Of a DNA stretch of 64,000 nucleotides, positions 52,977 through 63,528 are shown one piece after another. The stretch comes from Roseovarius sp. S88 (GTDB lineage: Bacteria; Pseudomonadota; Alphaproteobacteria; Rhodobacterales; Rhodobacteraceae), in the NCBI RefSeq assembly GCF_037023735.1, contig NZ_CP146069.1, positions 3,265,501 through 3,329,500 on the forward strand. Reading direction: 5' to 3'. Below the pieces are notes generated by a model, which had not been told where the DNA came from, made no database searches, and was given only the letters and a program-made list of their open reading frames with translations. How positions within the stretch are numbered: position 1 is the first letter of the stretch; the number at the start of each line of letters is the position of its first letter. A program made the translations under genes and the position numbers.

Positions 52977-53900
52977 ATGGACTGGCAGGCTGAAATCACG
53001 AGCGCGCAGGCACGTGTTGCGCCACATATCCGACGCACGCCTGTGGCGACGGTTCATGCCTTTGGCCTTCCCTACAAAGTTGAGCTCAAGCTGGAACACC
53101 TACAGCACACCGGTAGTTTCAAAGCCCGCGGCGCATTCAACACGCTTCTGTCACAGAAGGTGCCCCAAGCCGGACTTGTAGCCGCGTCAGGTGGAAATCA
53201 CGGGGCCGCCGTGGCTTATGCAGGATCACAACTGGGGCACAAGGCACGCATATATGTGCCGGAAATGGCAGGTCCCGCAAAAATCAGCTTAATCGAAGGC
53301 CTCAGCGCAGATTTGCAAGTGGTCAAAGGAGCCTATGCGAATGCGCTCAACGCTGCCAAGGCCTATGAAGTTGAAACCGGCGCCATGCAAATCCATGCCT
53401 ATGATGCACCTGGCACTGTAGCGGGCCAAGGCACCTGCATGGCCGAATGGGAAACACAAGGGCTGGAGGCAGATACGGTCCTCATTGCCGTAGGTGGAGG
53501 TGGCCTCATTGCTGGAGCCATGGCTTGGCTCGGGGGAAGGCGGAAGGTCGTGGCTGTTGAGCCAGAAACCTGCAACGCTCTGCATGCGGCACGCATCGCG
53601 GGCAAACCGTTGGATGTTGACGTCTCCGGCGTTGCCGCCAATGCCTTGGGCGCTCGGCGCATTGGAGACATTTGCTTTGATATTGCCAAACAACAGAACA
53701 TTGAAACCGTTCTTGTTTCGGACAAGGCGATAAGCCGTGCTCAACACGCACTGTGGAAAGAGATGCGACAACTGGTGGAACCTGCAGGTGCCGCTGCTCT
53801 TGCCGCCCTCATATCGAGCTCATATCAGCCAGCCGAAAACGAACGCGTGGCCGTTTTGATCTGCGGCGGCAACATCGCGCCAGACCCGTTTCAAGCTTAG
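52977..53900 (+). CDS. Threonine/serine dehydratase-like PLP enzyme
   Basis: A 307-residue fold-type II PLP enzyme. The Schiff-base lysine is Lys49 in GSFKARGAF, followed by SGGNHGAAVAYAG (phosphate loop) and the AVGGGGLIAG motif. This fits threonine ammonia-lyase or serine racemase relatives; no ACT domain is present, so it is the short, catabolic type. ATG at 52977 is chosen because AGGGAGA is at the right distance; 52971 is an alternative. Confidence 0.88.
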   Translation: MDWQAEITSAQARVAPHIRRTPVATVHAFGLPYKVELKLEHLQHTGSFKARGAFNTLLSQKVPQAGLVAASGGNHGAAVAYAGSQLGHKARIYVPEMAGPAKISLIEGLSADLQVVKGAYANALNAAKAYEVETGAMQIHAYDAPGTVAGQGTCMAEWETQGLEADTVLIAVGGGGLIAGAMAWLGGRRKVVAVEPETCNALHAARIAGKPLDVDVSGVAANALGARRIGDICFDIAKQQNIETVLVSDKAISRAQHALWKEMRQLVEPAGAAALAALISSSYQPAENERVAVLICGGNIAPDPFQA

Positions 53901-53969
53901 TCGATTGCACGCAGCCGCTGTGCATTTTATAGGCGTTGCGAACAGACATTCAGACGCTGGGAGGCCAAC

Positions 53970-54789
<820 letters not shown>

Positions 54790-54797
<8 letters not shown>

Positions 54798-55305
54798 CTT
54801 CGATGCACGGCGTGAGCAGGTGATCAATGACCTGCTTGCGCTGATTAGAAAATATTCGAGCGAGCTTCTGCTTGAAGAAATCGCAGATGGCGACAGCCAG
54901 GCCATGCCGAAGGACGGTGTCAAACATTTGGCTGCCTTGCATGACTTGCGGGACAGCTATGATTGGCGATTACAAAAACAGCCTGACAACTCGTGGTATC
55001 CTTGCGAACCAATCGAGCTCATCGCGTATGCCGTGGATGATCATTCGCAGCGCGCGCAGGTTTTTTGCAATGCTTTGCTGGTTGTGTCCGAACTGGACGG
55101 AACTGAGCAAGACTACATGAATTACCGCTGGTTCCAGTCCCCAGGCGAAGCGTGGTTTCGCGGCTTAGACGAACCTTGGAGGTCCGCTTTGTTGGCTGGG
55201 TTCGCCGTGCGCCACGCGGACAGCAACGCGCTGGAGCGAGAGTTCTGGACGCGCCCGGGTGCAAAGGGACGATGGATCGAACCCAAAGGGAAAAGCGATG
55301 GCTGA
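54790..55305 (+). CDS. Protein of unknown function downstream of dapD
   Basis: A 171-residue soluble protein starting at GTG that overlaps the dapD stop by eight bases ([20 protein letters not shown]). No family motif I can name; [20 protein letters not shown] and [17 protein letters not shown] are the more conserved-looking blocks. It overlaps the next gene by eight bases, so it is part of the dapD operon. Confidence 0.75.
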
Positions 55306-55786
55306 TCGAAAGACTTCCAAACAACAGGTCTATACCCTGCTTGTCGAGATTGGTCGCAAAGAGGGTGACGGGCTTCCGAAGAACGCAACTGGTGCCGCAC
55401 TCATGGTCTATGCCTCTGGCGTGGACGAAGCAGAAGCCGTGCGCGAAACCGTGGCCATCCTGAAACAGGCCGGCACAGCGCCGCTAGACGTGTCCGGCTA
55501 TGGCACGCTGAAAGAGCGCGAAGCCGAAGGTCACGACATCAGCGATGAAGAACGTGATCTATTGCGCCGCGCATTGGACGAGAACGCTGTAATTGTCGCC
55601 CAAGTGACGCCGTTTTTGAATGAAAGTGAGCGTCAGGCCGCGCGCATTGTGGCCAAAGTCACTGCTTCAAATGGTTTGAGCACTGGCCAGATCGGCTTGG
55701 GATGTTCCGGCAGGCGAGCACGATCAAATTCTGCCAACACGCTGGTGGCCAACGCATCAGGTTTGCGACGCATGCGACCGATGTAA
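55298..55786 (+). CDS. Unknown protein with run-on C-terminus over an antisense Hint gene
   Basis: A 162-residue frame starting [20 protein letters not shown] with AAAGGGA ahead. The first about 105 residues look like a compact acidic-helical domain. Everything after about position 55633 overlaps, in antisense, the last 154 bases of the Hint gene, and the tail (SGRRARSNSANTLVANASGL, then RRMRPM) resembles reverse-strand reading rather than a protein domain. I therefore suspect the original stop was lost at the junction with the Hint insertion. Confidence 0.7.
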   Translation: MADRKTSKQQVYTLLVEIGRKEGDGLPKNATGAALMVYASGVDEAEAVRETVAILKQAGTAPLDVSGYGTLKEREAEGHDISDEERDLLRRALDENAVIVAQVTPFLNESERQAARIVAKVTASNGLSTGQIGLGCSGRRARSNSANTLVANASGLRRMRPM

Positions 55787-56724
55787 AGGCTCTCTAGGGG
55801 ACACCCGCTGGCTTGAACCGATTGGTGCCCTGGCAAGAGCAAATGGTGGTACGTCACGGTGTTTGGACCGTTGGCCACGAAAGCAGAACTGTCATTCACC
55901 AGATGCCGAGCCGGAACAAGCACCGCTTCACTGCCAAACATGTATTCAACCTGCGAGCCGCGCATGACCAGCCTCTGCTGCGGGGCGACGACAATGTCTC
56001 GTTGAAGATTGAAATACGGCGCTCTGAGCCGAATGGGACGGAATGTGCCCCGCGCCGGAACGGTGCGACGCACCACTTGAAGAACTGGCACTGTTTCGCC
56101 CGCATCCGTTGTTACCATGTCTCCACGTCGCACCTCGGACGCGAGCATCTCTCCAGCAGGTGTCAAAATGGGCACATGCGACGTGAGGGTCGGCATTGGC
56201 CCTACGGGTTCAATCTGGTCCGAGACCCCGACAAACAGCACGTCTTCTTGCAGTTCGCTGGCGTGGTGGTTTGCAAAAGCCGCATCGAGATCTTCTTCAA
56301 GGAGGCCCACAGGGTCCTTGAGTTGCGCTCTTGTGATGGTTTCCGCCTCGGGCTGCTCAAGTGTGAGCGTTGCAATGCTTTTCGCGACATCCCAGCTAAA
56401 GCTGAGGCGGATCACATCCACGCGTCCATTTGCGTCAAACGGAAGCGTGGCGTGGCGCACATCATTGCCGATTGCATCCACTAAAACGATGCCTCCATGT
56501 GCAAGCGCCTGCACGCTGAAACGACCCACTTTGGGCCATGTGCGCTGGAAGGAAAACAGTGTTTGCGGCTTTGTGTCTGCAGAAAGTCGCGTCTCGATAA
56601 GGATTGTTCCACGTCTGAGCCACGTGGAGCGCGCCGATGTGATCGGAACATCTTCGTTTTCAAAATCATCCGTGTCGGTGCGAAACCATCCACCTCTATT
56701 GTCACGCAACCCGAGCCAAGCCAT
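55633..56724 (-). CDS. Degenerate Hint-domain protein
   Basis: A 363-residue protein: an N-terminal beta-rich (concanavalin-like) part to about residue 125, then a Hint-type domain. The block where other Hint proteins begin with Cys reads PTLTSHVPILTPAG, and no cysteine occurs before residue 308. The His of the B-block is Gln250 (VVAPQQRLVM). So self-cleavage or splicing should not occur. The C-terminus (IWPVLKPFEA) fits the natural end of this family. It starts one base after the stop of the anchor-L/Hint gene, so they are an operon. Confidence 0.8.
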   Translation of the reverse strand: MAWLGLRDNRGGWFRTDTDDFENEDVPITSARSTWLRRGTILIETRLSADTKPQTLFSFQRTWPKVGRFSVQALAHGGIVLVDAIGNDVRHATLPFDANGRVDVIRLSFSWDVAKSIATLTLEQPEAETITRAQLKDPVGLLEEDLDAAFANHHASELQEDVLFVGVSDQIEPVGPMPTLTSHVPILTPAGEMLASEVRRGDMVTTDAGETVPVLQVVRRTVPARGTFRPIRLRAPYFNLQRDIVVAPQQRLVMRGSQVEYMFGSEAVLVPARHLVNDSSAFVANGPNTVTYHHLLLPGHQSVQASGCPLESLYIGRMRRKPDALATSVLAEFDRARLPEHPKPIWPVLKPFEAVTLATMRAA

Positions 56725-56725
56725 G

Positions 56726-58300
56726 TCAGGCTACCCATTTCTGGGCAAGCAACTGCGCTTCGTAGCTGCGCAACATTCGGCGTGCTGCGGCACTGTAACC
56801 ATCTGTCGTTTCTGGGTTCATTTCAGGAAAAAGGTCGCAAATTTCACGTACAATTTCGTCTTCGAAACTGTCATGGATTTGCGGCCCGGGCATGAAGCTT
56901 TCCGTCGCGAGCCCTTCGGAAACGATGACTTGATGCCGGTCGAAGAGAAGATGGAAATAGGTCACCGACGGCATCTCACTACGACGCACGCTATGGTCGT
57001 TCACCAAATCCTTGGCCGCCACAAGAACCTCAGAGTCGCCAAACAAAAGCTCTGCCAAACTGTCGCGGATCAGCACCCGATGCAGAGGAGACACCCAAAG
57101 TTCTTTGTGATCTCCAAACGTTCCAGCGGCAATGCGGATGGGAGCAAAATTTGCAGTGCCTTCAACCGTGCGGCTTCCCACCCAGCGCAATGGCTGAAAC
57201 CCTTCATCACGTGTAAGTACCAGATCATCGGGTTGCAAGTCTTCAACCGGCACGTCACCCCGTTCACACAAAATATGCGTGCCTTCGACGAAACAAGGTA
57301 CTGAGTTCAGCGTGACAAAGCCGATATCGGTGTCACCGGTTGTGCTTGTTACTTCGTAGGTGAAGTTGACTTCTTCGACATCACCATCGCCAAGAACCGT
57401 GATCGTTCCGTCGCCGTTAACCTGAACTGTTTGTCCAGACGGAAGAATGACGTCACCACTTGGTGGAATCGTTTGGCCATTAATCAGGGAAATGCTGAGT
57501 GTGCCACCCGTGCCGTTGATATCATTGCCCAACAGATCAATGGTGCGAGACCCGGTTGGAAACAGATTGGCCGAGTCATCCAGCGCAACAAGGGTTGTTT
57601 GCGCACTATCCGCAGCGATCAAAAGGGTAGAGTCAAAGTTGTTGTCCGCAACATCCGCGATCCCGATGCGCAACGAATTTACGCCATCAACCAAGGGAAT
57701 GGTTAAGGTCATGGTCAGCGTGAAACCGTCCATTTCCGTGTTGAACTGATCAGCGGTGTTGTCGATGAAAACGTTCGCGTTTGACCCGGCGTTCAGGTTG
57801 TTGGGGTCGATATCTCCATCGCCAATACCAAGCGGAACCTGAGTTCCGTTGATCCAAACGCCTACAAAATCCTGAAAAGCCCCATTGGCAAATTCCGGAA
57901 ATTCCTCTGATGCAAAGACAAACTGCATCGTCATGACGTTGCCGGTTGCCGTAAAATCTACGTCTAGAAACGAGGCATCGAACGTATTCGCACCCGCTGC
58001 CGCATTAAAGTCTGGATTGTTATTTGGACCACTCGATCCTGTTGTCGTGTTGGTATTGAGGTTCGATTGCGAAGCATTGTTGTTGGTAAATCCGCGCAAG
58101 TCACCTGTCGAGAACAAGACACCAGTGTCTCCTGGGGTCACACCAGGCGCGATGGCATCACCATTGGTGTAGATACCGGAAGAATCCCGATCTCCGGTGT
58201 AACTAGCGGAAATGATATTCACACCATCGCCGAAAATCGTTTGCGCCATTTGGTCTGCCGTCGCAAACCGATTGACCGGGAGCTCTACCCCTGCAACCAT
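56726..58300 (-). CDS. Choice-of-anchor-L / Hint-domain protein
   Basis: A 524-residue protein in three parts: choice-of-anchor L domain (about 1-230, FASEEFPEFANGAFQDFVGV), a cadherin-like/Ig-like module (about 235-330), and a complete Hint domain with Cys336 (VPCFVEGTHILCERG) and His407 (WVSPLHRVLI). No N-terminal signal peptide; acidic and Asn-rich, as in proteins exported by type I systems. The Hint may cleave or cross-link the upstream domains. It is upstream of the degenerate Hint gene and codes on the strand opposite to the dap genes. Confidence 0.82.
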   Translation of the reverse strand: MVAGVELPVNRFATADQMAQTIFGDGVNIISASYTGDRDSSGIYTNGDAIAPGVTPGDTGVLFSTGDLRGFTNNNASQSNLNTNTTTGSSGPNNNPDFNAAAGANTFDASFLDVDFTATGNVMTMQFVFASEEFPEFANGAFQDFVGVWINGTQVPLGIGDGDIDPNNLNAGSNANVFIDNTADQFNTEMDGFTLTMTLTIPLVDGVNSLRIGIADVADNNFDSTLLIAADSAQTTLVALDDSANLFPTGSRTIDLLGNDINGTGGTLSISLINGQTIPPSGDVILPSGQTVQVNGDGTITVLGDGDVEEVNFTYEVTSTTGDTDIGFVTLNSVPCFVEGTHILCERGDVPVEDLQPDDLVLTRDEGFQPLRWVGSRTVEGTANFAPIRIAAGTFGDHKELWVSPLHRVLIRDSLAELLFGDSEVLVAAKDLVNDHSVRRSEMPSVTYFHLLFDRHQVIVSEGLATESFMPGPQIHDSFEDEIVREICDLFPEMNPETTDGYSAAARRMLRSYEAQLLAQKWVA

Positions 58301-58591
58301 GTGTCTTCCGCCTCATCGCTGAGGCAAGACGTAAACGGTCTCTATTCCTGAAAGCTTTCGGAATGCGAAGGGCGGAAATTCTGCGTTCCGTCCACTTCAA
58401 AGGCTTTCGCCCAACTGCTCACTGTCCTGCCTCGGTTCTTTATTTTTTGAATGCCTTAGCATGAAAATTTCGCGCTGTTAAGTATTCAGAACAGTTTGAG
58501 ATTGCTCTGAGTCTTACTTGCATCAATGGCTTGGCATTTGCGGTTTTGACCGTTCCACGCTAGGGCTTTGGAAACTCAAATAGGACGGTTC
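58301..58591. other. 291-base divergent intergenic region before dapE
   Basis: No gene. It must hold the promoters of the anchor-L/Hint operon and dapE. A palindrome GAAAGCTTTC lies at 58350-58359 and an AT-rich patch TTCTTTATTTTTTGAATG at about 58435-58452. No FnrL box, terminator or tRNA is seen. Confidence 0.6.
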
Positions 58592-59752
58592 ATGTCGCAC
58601 TCTTCTCACGCTCCTGTAGACCCAGTAGACCTCACTGCTCGACTTGTACGCTGCCCGTCAATCACGCCTGCGGAAGGTGGCGCACTTGAGCTGCTGGAAG
58701 CTGAACTATCCAGGGCTGGTTTTACTTGCAAGCGTGTGGACCGCGCGGGCACATGCAATCTTTTCGCACGCTGGGGTGAAAAAGGCGCAGCCAGCAGTTT
58801 TGGGTTTAACGGTCATACAGATGTGGTTCCCGTTGGGGACGAAGCCGCCTGGACAAAACCACCTTTTGGCGCTGAGATCAGCAATGGACATCTATGGGGG
58901 CGCGGTGCCACCGATATGAAATCCGGTGTTGCAGCCTTTGCCGCAGCGGCCATAGATCACGTGAAAGAGACCCCTCCGGACGGCGCTATTGTCCTGACCA
59001 TAACTGGCGATGAAGAAGGCGACGCGACAGATGGCACAGTGGCGCTTTTGGACTGGATGCAGTCCCAAGGCGAAAGGATGGATGTTTGCCTTGTGGGGGA
59101 ACCGACCTGCCCAGAAACCTTAGGGGACATGATCAAGATCGGACGCCGCGGGTCTATGTCGGCCTGGATCACGCTAACTGGCGTGCAAGGCCATTCCGCC
59201 TATCCGCATCGTGCGCGCAATCCACTTCCGGCCATGGCGCGGTTGGTAGACAGACTGGCCTCGCACACCTTGGACAGCGGCACGGATCACTTTGACCCGT
59301 CTACGCTCGCGGTTGTAAACATCGACACAGGCAATCCGACAACCAATGTTATCCCTGCCGAATGCCACGCCACCGTGAACATCCGGTTCAACGATGCGCA
59401 TTCCAGCGACAACCTGACAGCTTGGCTTATGTCGCAGATCGAAGACGTTTCCTCAGAGTTCGGGGTGCAAAGTGATGTCAAAATCAAAGTCTCCGGTGAA
59501 AGCTTTGTCACACCTCCTGGGGCGCTTTCGAGCCTGGTTGCCAACGCTGTGAAAGCTGAAACCGGTATTGCGCCGGATCTCTCCACAACAGGCGGCACAT
59601 CTGACGCGCGGTTTGTCAAAGATCACTGCCCAGTGGTTGAATTTGGCCTTGTCGGCAAATCCATGCATCAGGTCGATGAACACGTGGACATCGCTGACGT
59701 GCATAAGCTGAAGGCGATCTATCGCCGCATCCTGACCGACTATTTCCGCTAG
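58592..59752 (+). CDS. dapE: Succinyl-diaminopimelate desuccinylase
   Basis: A 386-residue M20 metallopeptidase of lysine/peptidoglycan synthesis. [11 protein letters not shown] and [14 protein letters not shown] provide metal ligands, and [12 protein letters not shown] the catalytic glutamate. The C-terminal [13 protein letters not shown] is typical. ATG at 58592 was chosen with TAGGACGG ahead. Confidence 0.94.
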   Translation: MSHSSHAPVDPVDLTARLVRCPSITPAEGGALELLEAELSRAGFTCKRVDRAGTCNLFARWGEKGAASSFGFNGHTDVVPVGDEAAWTKPPFGAEISNGHLWGRGATDMKSGVAAFAAAAIDHVKETPPDGAIVLTITGDEEGDATDGTVALLDWMQSQGERMDVCLVGEPTCPETLGDMIKIGRRGSMSAWITLTGVQGHSAYPHRARNPLPAMARLVDRLASHTLDSGTDHFDPSTLAVVNIDTGNPTTNVIPAECHATVNIRFNDAHSSDNLTAWLMSQIEDVSSEFGVQSDVKIKVSGESFVTPPGALSSLVANAVKAETGIAPDLSTTGGTSDARFVKDHCPVVEFGLVGKSMHQVDEHVDIADVHKLKAIYRRILTDYFR

Positions 59753-59756
59753 AGGC

Positions 59757-60358
59757 ATGCTGCGACCCACGTTGATCGTCATGCTGAAAGAACCACGCGC
59801 GGGGCTGGTGAAAACGCGTCTGGGGCGCGATATCGGCATGAGCAATGCGGCCTGGTGGTTCCGCCATCAATCCCGTGCGCTGCTCCGCAGGCTGTACTCC
59901 CCCGTCGCTGGAACATAGTCCTTGCTGTCGCGCCAGATTACGCTGGCCTAGCCTCCCGCGCATGGCCCGCCCATTTGCCGCGCATACCTCAAGGTCAGGG
60001 CGATTTAGGTGTGCGTATGGCGCGGCTTTTGCGCAAGTTTGACCGAAGCCCTGTTTGCCTCATCGGAGGCGACATTCCGGGCATTTCACAGCGCCACATT
60101 TCCCAAGCCTTCAACACACTCGGCGCGCAGGATGCCGTGTTTGGCCCCGCAGAGGATGGCGGTTTCTGGCTGGTCGGTATCAGCCCAAATACCGCCTTGA
60201 CTTCAACGATGTTCCAAGGTGTTCGCTGGTCAACCGAACACGCTTTGTCCGACAGTCTTGCCACTCTGCCTGGCAAGCGCATAGGCTTTGTTGATACGCT
60301 GCCCGACATAGATACCGTTGAGGACCTCGCCAAATTTCAACGCATCAATCGTCGATAG
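59757..60358 (+). pseudogene. DUF2064 (TIGR04282) glycosyltransferase with a one-base frameshift
   Basis: The frame from ATG 59757 reads MLRPTLIVMLKEPRAGLVKT, then RLGRDIGMSNAAWWFRHQSR, the start of this family, and hits a stop at 59913-59915. The remainder continues in another frame (RRWNIVLAVAPDYAGL, then LIGGDIPGISQRHI, FGPAEDGGFWLVGIS) to 60358. The switch falls on a run of five Cs at 59899-59903; one more C would join the two frames as RRLYSPRRWNIVLAVAPD. It may be a natural pseudogene, a slippage site or a sequencing error. It starts 4 bases after dapE. Confidence 0.85.
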
Positions 60359-60391
60359 AACCCCGCACCGCTTCGTGCTAGGCCCATCGGT

Positions 60392-62659
60392 ATGAGCACC
60401 CTGCCCACCAAACCCGAGATCCTGCAATGGATCGCCGACAACCCGACGCTTACGTCCAAGCGCGACATCGCCAAGGCGTTTGACATCAAGGGGGCTGCGC
60501 GTATTGATCTCAAGCGCATTCTGAAAGAGCTAGAAACCGAAGGGCATCTGGAGAAGCGCAAGAAGACCTATCGCGATCCCGACAAATTGCCGCCGGTGAG
60601 TATCCTGCAGATCAACGACCAGACCCCAGATGGCGAGCTTTTGGCACGGCCTTTGGAATGGCACGGCGAGGGTAAGGAGCCTGTTGTGATGCTTGTCCCA
60701 CGCGCCTCCGATCCAGCGATGGCTCCGGGCGAACGCATCTTAGCTCGCTTGCAAGAGGTAAAGGGCGAAGCGCATCAATACGAAGCGAGGCTCATTCGGC
60801 GGATCGGAACCAACCCGCGCAAAATTCTTGGCATATTCCGCAAACGTGCTGAGGGCGGTCGGATCATGCCCATCGACAAGGGTGACGGCAAGGAATGGGT
60901 CGTTGCTGCGGGTGCCACTGCCGGGGCAAAGGACGGTGAGTTGGTCGAGGCCGAACAGGCTGGCCCAAAGGACCGCATAGGCCTGCCTCGCGCGCGCATC
61001 CTGGACCGGCTCGGCGACCCATCGGCCCCCAAGGCAGTTTCCCTCATCGCCATTCACCAACATGGCATCCCCGATGAGTTTCCAGATGACGTCATCGCCG
61101 AAGCTGACGCCAAGAAACCCGCAGGCCTCAAAGGCCGCGAAGACATGCGCGACATGCCACTGCTCACGATTGACCCTGCCGACGCGCGCGATCATGACGA
61201 TGCGGTCTGGGCGCATGAAGATGACGATCCCAAAAATGAAGGCGGTTATGTCATCTGGGTCGCTATTGCTGATGTCGCGCACTACGTTACCTCCGGTTCG
61301 GCCCTTGATGCCGAGGCCCGCAAGCGCGGCAATTCCAGCTATTTCCCAGACCGCGTTGTCCCGATGTTGCCTGACCGGCTCTCCGGGGATCTGTGTTCGT
61401 TGCATGAGGGCGTACCGCGTGTCTGCATCGCGGTTCGGATGCAAATCAACGCCCATGGGGACAAGATCGGCCATCACTTTGTACGCGGCCTCATGCGCTC
61501 GGCGGCTTCGCTCAACTACAAAGAGGTGCAGCAGGCACGCGACGGCGCACCGAACGATAAATGCACCCCTTTGATGGATAGCGTCATCAACCCGCTTTAC
61601 GACGCCCATGCAGCCCTCACAGAGGCACGCAAGCGACGGCAACCGCTCGATCTGGACCTGCCCGAACGCAAAGTCGTTTTGAGCGATGAGGGCAAGGTTG
61701 TTTCAGTGAACTTCTCTGAACGGCTCGATGCGCATCGTCTGATCGAAGATATGATGGTGTTGGCGAATGTCGCGGCTGCTGAGACACTTATCGCCAAGAA
61801 ATCCGCACTGCTGTTTCGGGTTCATGAAGAACCTCCGCCCGAAAAGCTTGATACACTGCGAGACGTGGCTGAGGCCGCAGGTCTGACACTGGCCAAAGGG
61901 CAAGTGCTCAAGACTTCGCATATCAATCAGCTTCTCAAAGGTGCTGTTGGCACAGATCACGCCGAAACCGTGAACCTCGCCACGCTACGCGCCATGACCC
62001 AAGCCTATTATGCGCCTGCCAATTTTGGTCACTTTGGTCTCGCACTTCAGTCATACGCGCATTTCACCTCGCCCATCCGCCGTTACGCCGACCTGATTGT
62101 GCACCGCGCGTTGATCTCAGCGCATGCCTGGGGAAATGACGGGTTGAGCCGCGAAGACGAGGAACGTCTGCAAGGCACAGGGGAACACATCTCGGAAACC
62201 GAACGCCGGTCGATGACCGCTGAACGGGACACCAATGACCGCTACCTCGCGGCCTTTCTCTCAGAGCGGATCGGGGACGAATTCACCGGTCGCATAAGTG
62301 GTATCGCAAAGTTTGGCGCGTTTGTACGGCTGGATGAAACAGGGGCGGACGGGCTGATCCCGATGCGCGCTTTGGGGCGTGAGTATTTCCGTTTTGATCG
62401 CGATGCGGGCACCTTGATGGGAGAAGACACTGGACTGACCATAAGTCTCGGGCAACGGGTTATCGTTCGCCTGGCCGAAGCAGCCCCTGTGACCGGCGGT
62501 CTCGCTCTGGATCTGGTGCGGCTGGACGGTGAGAACATCACACCGAACACTTCAAAACCCCGGGGCGGACGTCGTGGGTCTGGGCCCAAGCGCAAACTTG
62601 CTCGGGACAAAAAGAAAACCGCCAGGGTGAAACGCAAGGTCTCGCGCAAACGACGGTAG
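60392..62659 (+). CDS. rnr: Ribonuclease R
   Basis: A 755-residue 3'-5' exoribonuclease. The N-terminal winged helix is followed by cold-shock OB domains, the RNB catalytic block (TIDPADARDHDDAVWAHE and FPDRVVPMLPDRLSGDLCSL) and an S1 domain (DEFTGRISGIAKFGAFVRLD). It ends in a Lys/Arg-rich tail. Length is typical. Confidence 0.96.
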   Translation: MSTLPTKPEILQWIADNPTLTSKRDIAKAFDIKGAARIDLKRILKELETEGHLEKRKKTYRDPDKLPPVSILQINDQTPDGELLARPLEWHGEGKEPVVMLVPRASDPAMAPGERILARLQEVKGEAHQYEARLIRRIGTNPRKILGIFRKRAEGGRIMPIDKGDGKEWVVAAGATAGAKDGELVEAEQAGPKDRIGLPRARILDRLGDPSAPKAVSLIAIHQHGIPDEFPDDVIAEADAKKPAGLKGREDMRDMPLLTIDPADARDHDDAVWAHEDDDPKNEGGYVIWVAIADVAHYVTSGSALDAEARKRGNSSYFPDRVVPMLPDRLSGDLCSLHEGVPRVCIAVRMQINAHGDKIGHHFVRGLMRSAASLNYKEVQQARDGAPNDKCTPLMDSVINPLYDAHAALTEARKRRQPLDLDLPERKVVLSDEGKVVSVNFSERLDAHRLIEDMMVLANVAAAETLIAKKSALLFRVHEEPPPEKLDTLRDVAEAAGLTLAKGQVLKTSHINQLLKGAVGTDHAETVNLATLRAMTQAYYAPANFGHFGLALQSYAHFTSPIRRYADLIVHRALISAHAWGNDGLSREDEERLQGTGEHISETERRSMTAERDTNDRYLAAFLSERIGDEFTGRISGIAKFGAFVRLDETGADGLIPMRALGREYFRFDRDAGTLMGEDTGLTISLGQRVIVRLAEAAPVTGGLALDLVRLDGENITPNTSKPRGGRRGSGPKRKLARDKKKTARVKRKVSRKRR

Positions 62660-62737
62660 GACTGCAAAACCTATCACTTTCGAGCGCGCGGTGATGTACT
62701 GACATAAATTGTCAGCATCTTCAGGCATAGTTCTTCC

Positions 62738-63442
62738 ATGAGCCGCACGACCAGATTGTTCCAACTCATGCAAGCCCTGCGCAGCTTGCCGCCGCCCGCC
62801 ACGGCGACGCGACTGGCTGCTTTGATGGATGTAACACCGCGGACGATTTACCGTGATATCGACGCTTTGCGAGGATTAGGCGCGGTGATCGACGGAGCAT
62901 CCGGTTTTGGCTATACACTGGTCGAAGATGCCGCTCTGCCGCCACTAAGCTTTGATGATGACGAGTTGGAGGCACTGGTCTTTGGCCTGCGTGAAGTAAG
63001 CGAGGTTGGCGACAGCACGTTGGCGCAGGCCGCCAACTCCGCTTTGGCGAAACTGCGTGCGCGTTTGCCCGCCAGCCAGGCACACCGATTGGAACACGCG
63101 GTTCTCAACGCGGTCAGCTTCCGGCCTCTTCCCGAGCCCGGCATCGACGCCGCAGTGCTCCGCAAAGCCACTTGGGACGAAAAAACCATCCGCTTTGAGT
63201 ATACAGATGCCGAAGATCGTGAAACCTCGCGCGAGGTTGATCCTTTGTCCGTAGTTTTCATGCAGGCCTCTTTGTGTCTGCTGGCATGGTGTCACCTGCG
63301 CGAAGACTTCCGTGCCTTCCGTCTGGATCGTATGCGAAGTCTGGAGTTAACCGGTGCCTCATTTCGCCCCAGACGTGTCTCCATGCTGCGCGACTGTCTG
63401 GCGAAGATGGGCGAAAGTTGCGACGCTGGCCCGGCATCATAG
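62738..63442 (+). CDS. HTH (YafY/DeoR-like) WYL-domain regulator
   Basis: A 234-residue regulator with an HTH_11 (LAALMDVTPRTIYRDIDALR) and a degenerate C-terminal WYL-type region (WDEKTIRFEYTDAEDRETSR). WYL domains sense nucleic acid or small ligands. Single gene between rnr and the transglycosylase. Confidence 0.88.
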   Translation: MSRTTRLFQLMQALRSLPPPATATRLAALMDVTPRTIYRDIDALRGLGAVIDGASGFGYTLVEDAALPPLSFDDDELEALVFGLREVSEVGDSTLAQAANSALAKLRARLPASQAHRLEHAVLNAVSFRPLPEPGIDAAVLRKATWDEKTIRFEYTDAEDRETSREVDPLSVVFMQASLCLLAWCHLREDFRAFRLDRMRSLELTGASFRPRRVSMLRDCLAKMGESCDAGPAS

Positions 63443-63528
63443 GCGAACCCTCGCGACATCTTTAATTGACGTCTTTGAGGAACTCCTCTTTCAAGCTACA
63501 ATAAGAAAAACCCGAAAAGGGGTCGAGC

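Noticed and set aside
55813..57304. Plus-strand frames over the Hint genes
   Set aside because: They are antisense to two Hint genes with recognisable motifs and have no supporting ribosome sites.
58350..58359. Palindrome GAAAGCTTTC before dapE
   Set aside because: Ten-base palindromes of this sort occur often by chance, and no second copy or regulator is linked.
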